Source: Actinomycetes bacterium
GTDB taxonomy: Bacteria > Actinomycetota > CALGFH01
NCBI GenBank assembly: GCA_030152105.1
Contig: JASLIH010000321.1
Span: forward strand, 1 to 6,079
Direction of reading: 5' to 3'
Length of the DNA stretch: 6,079 nt
Position numbers and translations under genes: made by a program. Of the stretch, positions 5,269 to 6,079 are shown in pieces. Numbering within the stretch: position 1 is the stretch's first letter; every line of letters starts with the position of its first letter. The notes below the pieces were generated by a model. That model was not told the DNA's origin, did no database searches, and was given only the letters and a program-made list of their open reading frames with translations.

Positions 5269-6079
5269 ATGCAGCAACAGGTTCCGCAGCTTCGGTTTGC
5301 CACCACACGCCTTGGCAGCGGCCCGCGGGTCCACTACGCCGAGCAGGGCGACCCGGGCGGGGCGCCGATCATCTTCCTGCCCGCCTACACCGACTCGTGG
5401 TTCTCTTACAGCCGGGTCCTGCCCCTGCTGCCTGGGCACTACCACGCCTACGCCTTGGACCAGCGCGGCCACGGGGACTCCGAGCGCCCGGAATGCTGCT
5501 ACACCGTCGAGGACTTCGCCGCCGACGTGGTGGCCTTCCTGGACGCCGTCGGGATCGAGCGGGCCAGCTTGGTCGGCCACTCGGGGAGTTGCTTGGTCGC
5601 CCGGCGGGTGGCCGAGGCCCACCCTGAGCGGGTCGTCCGGCTGGTCCTGATCGGCTCCCCGGCGTCGCTGGGCGACAATGAGGAGGAGTTGGAGTTGCAG
5701 ACGGCGGTGCGCGGCCTCCAGGACCCCGTGCCGGTGCAGTTCGTGCGGGAGCTCCAGGGGGCCGCCGCTCACGTCACCCTGCCCGAGGCGTTCTTTGAGC
5801 GGCTGGTTGCCGAGAGCCTCAAGCTGCCGGCCCGGGTCTGGAAGAGCGCCCTGGATGGCCTGTTCGCGTTTGATGATGGGGCCGACCTGGGGCGGATCAC
5901 CGCGCCGACGTTACTCATCTGGGGGGAGTGGGACCGGTGGTTGCCGCGGGAGGAGGAGGATCACCTGGCGGCCAGAATTCCCGGGGCCAGGGTGATGGTG
6001 TATCCGGCGACGGGCCACAGCCCGAACTGGGAGCGCCCGGAGAGGGTTGCCGCCGATCTGGACGCCTTCATGGGCCAGG
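5269..6079 (+). CDS. Alpha/beta-fold hydrolase (cut by window edge), with altered active-site loops
   Basis: 270 codons are visible and the frame is still open at the window edge; relatives have about 260-290 residues, so it is nearly complete. The start ATG has GAGAGG (5257-5262) 6 bases ahead. The fold is clear: an early strand PIIFLPAY, then LDQRGHGDSERP (about residues 64-74), the nucleophile elbow LVGHSGSCLVARR with Ser105, the acid in IWGEWDRWLP (Asp222) and the histidine in PATGHSPNWERP (His250). The triad Ser-Asp-His is therefore present. Two loops differ from the norm: the usual HG of the oxyanion region is PA in LPAYTDS (residues 38-39), and the elbow is G-H-S-G-S instead of G-x-S-x-G. 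Such proteins hydrolyse esters, lactones, epoxides or haloalkanes; the substrate cannot be told. No signal peptide is seen, so it is probably cytoplasmic. A rare TTA leucine codon lies at 5911-5913. It has its own promoter region and no clear link to the upstream gene. Confidence 0.9.
   Translation, partial: MQQQVPQLRFATTRLGSGPRVHYAEQGDPGGAPIIFLPAYTDSWFSYSRVLPLLPGHYHAYALDQRGHGDSERPECCYTVEDFAADVVAFLDAVGIERASLVGHSGSCLVARRVAEAHPERVVRLVLIGSPASLGDNEEELELQTAVRGLQDPVPVQFVRELQGAAAHVTLPEAFFERLVAESLKLPARVWKSALDGLFAFDDGADLGRITAPTLLIWGEWDRWLPREEEDHLAARIPGARVMVYPATGHSPNWERPERVAADLDAFMGQ

Noticed and set aside
5051..5308. 85-codon minus-strand frame in the intergenic region
   Set aside because: No ribosome site, no motif, and it overlaps the start and predicted promoter of the hydrolase gene.
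4537..5772. 411-codon minus-strand open frame
   Set aside because: It runs antisense across the end of the HAD fusion, the intergenic region and the hydrolase gene. Both sense genes show catalytic motifs and this frame shows none.

Overview
The window is GC-rich DNA with GTG starts, strong GC bias at third codon positions and Shine-Dalgarno sites of the GGAGG type. This suggests a high-GC actinobacterium or a similar soil bacterium; the species cannot be named from the sequence. No rRNA, tRNA, CRISPR array, transposase or phage gene is visible.

Left part (1-2799, all minus strand). An MFS efflux-type transporter of the 14-helix DHA2 class (2799 to 1384) is followed by the first 349 codons of a SulP-family anion transporter (1047 to the window edge). 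The 336 bases between them are not empty. They hold a broken N-terminal remnant of an arylsulfatase-type sulfatase (1289 to 1069). It keeps its ribosome binding site, the start of the sulfatase fold and the C-x-P-S-R active-site motif, but it is split by two frameshifts and cut short just before the SulP start. A sulfatase and an anion transporter that may carry sulfate would fit together functionally, so this may be the scar of a sulfate-ester scavenging operon.

Middle (2800-3531). This is a repeat-rich control region upstream of the MFS gene. It contains a perfect 9-bp inverted repeat, tandem TTGATCATCC copies, a CACCC/GGGTG dyad and a 16-bp direct repeat. Next to it is a minus-strand hypothetical gene or gene remnant (3513 to 3088) with good coding periodicity but no recognisable family.

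Right part (3532-6079, plus strand). A two-domain protein joins a HAD-like phosphatase domain to a GDPD/menorin-like TIM-barrel phosphodiesterase domain. A 240-base intergenic region follows, with a good TTGACA-N17-TACAAC promoter overlapped by a small dyad. It leads into an alpha/beta hydrolase that runs off the window. The hydrolase keeps its catalytic triad but has changed residues in the nucleophile elbow and at the usual oxyanion HG motif.

The genes do not form one obvious pathway. The region reads as a mosaic of transporters and hydrolases with signs of gene decay at two places. The most notable items are the hidden sulfatase relic and the HAD-GDPD-like fusion.
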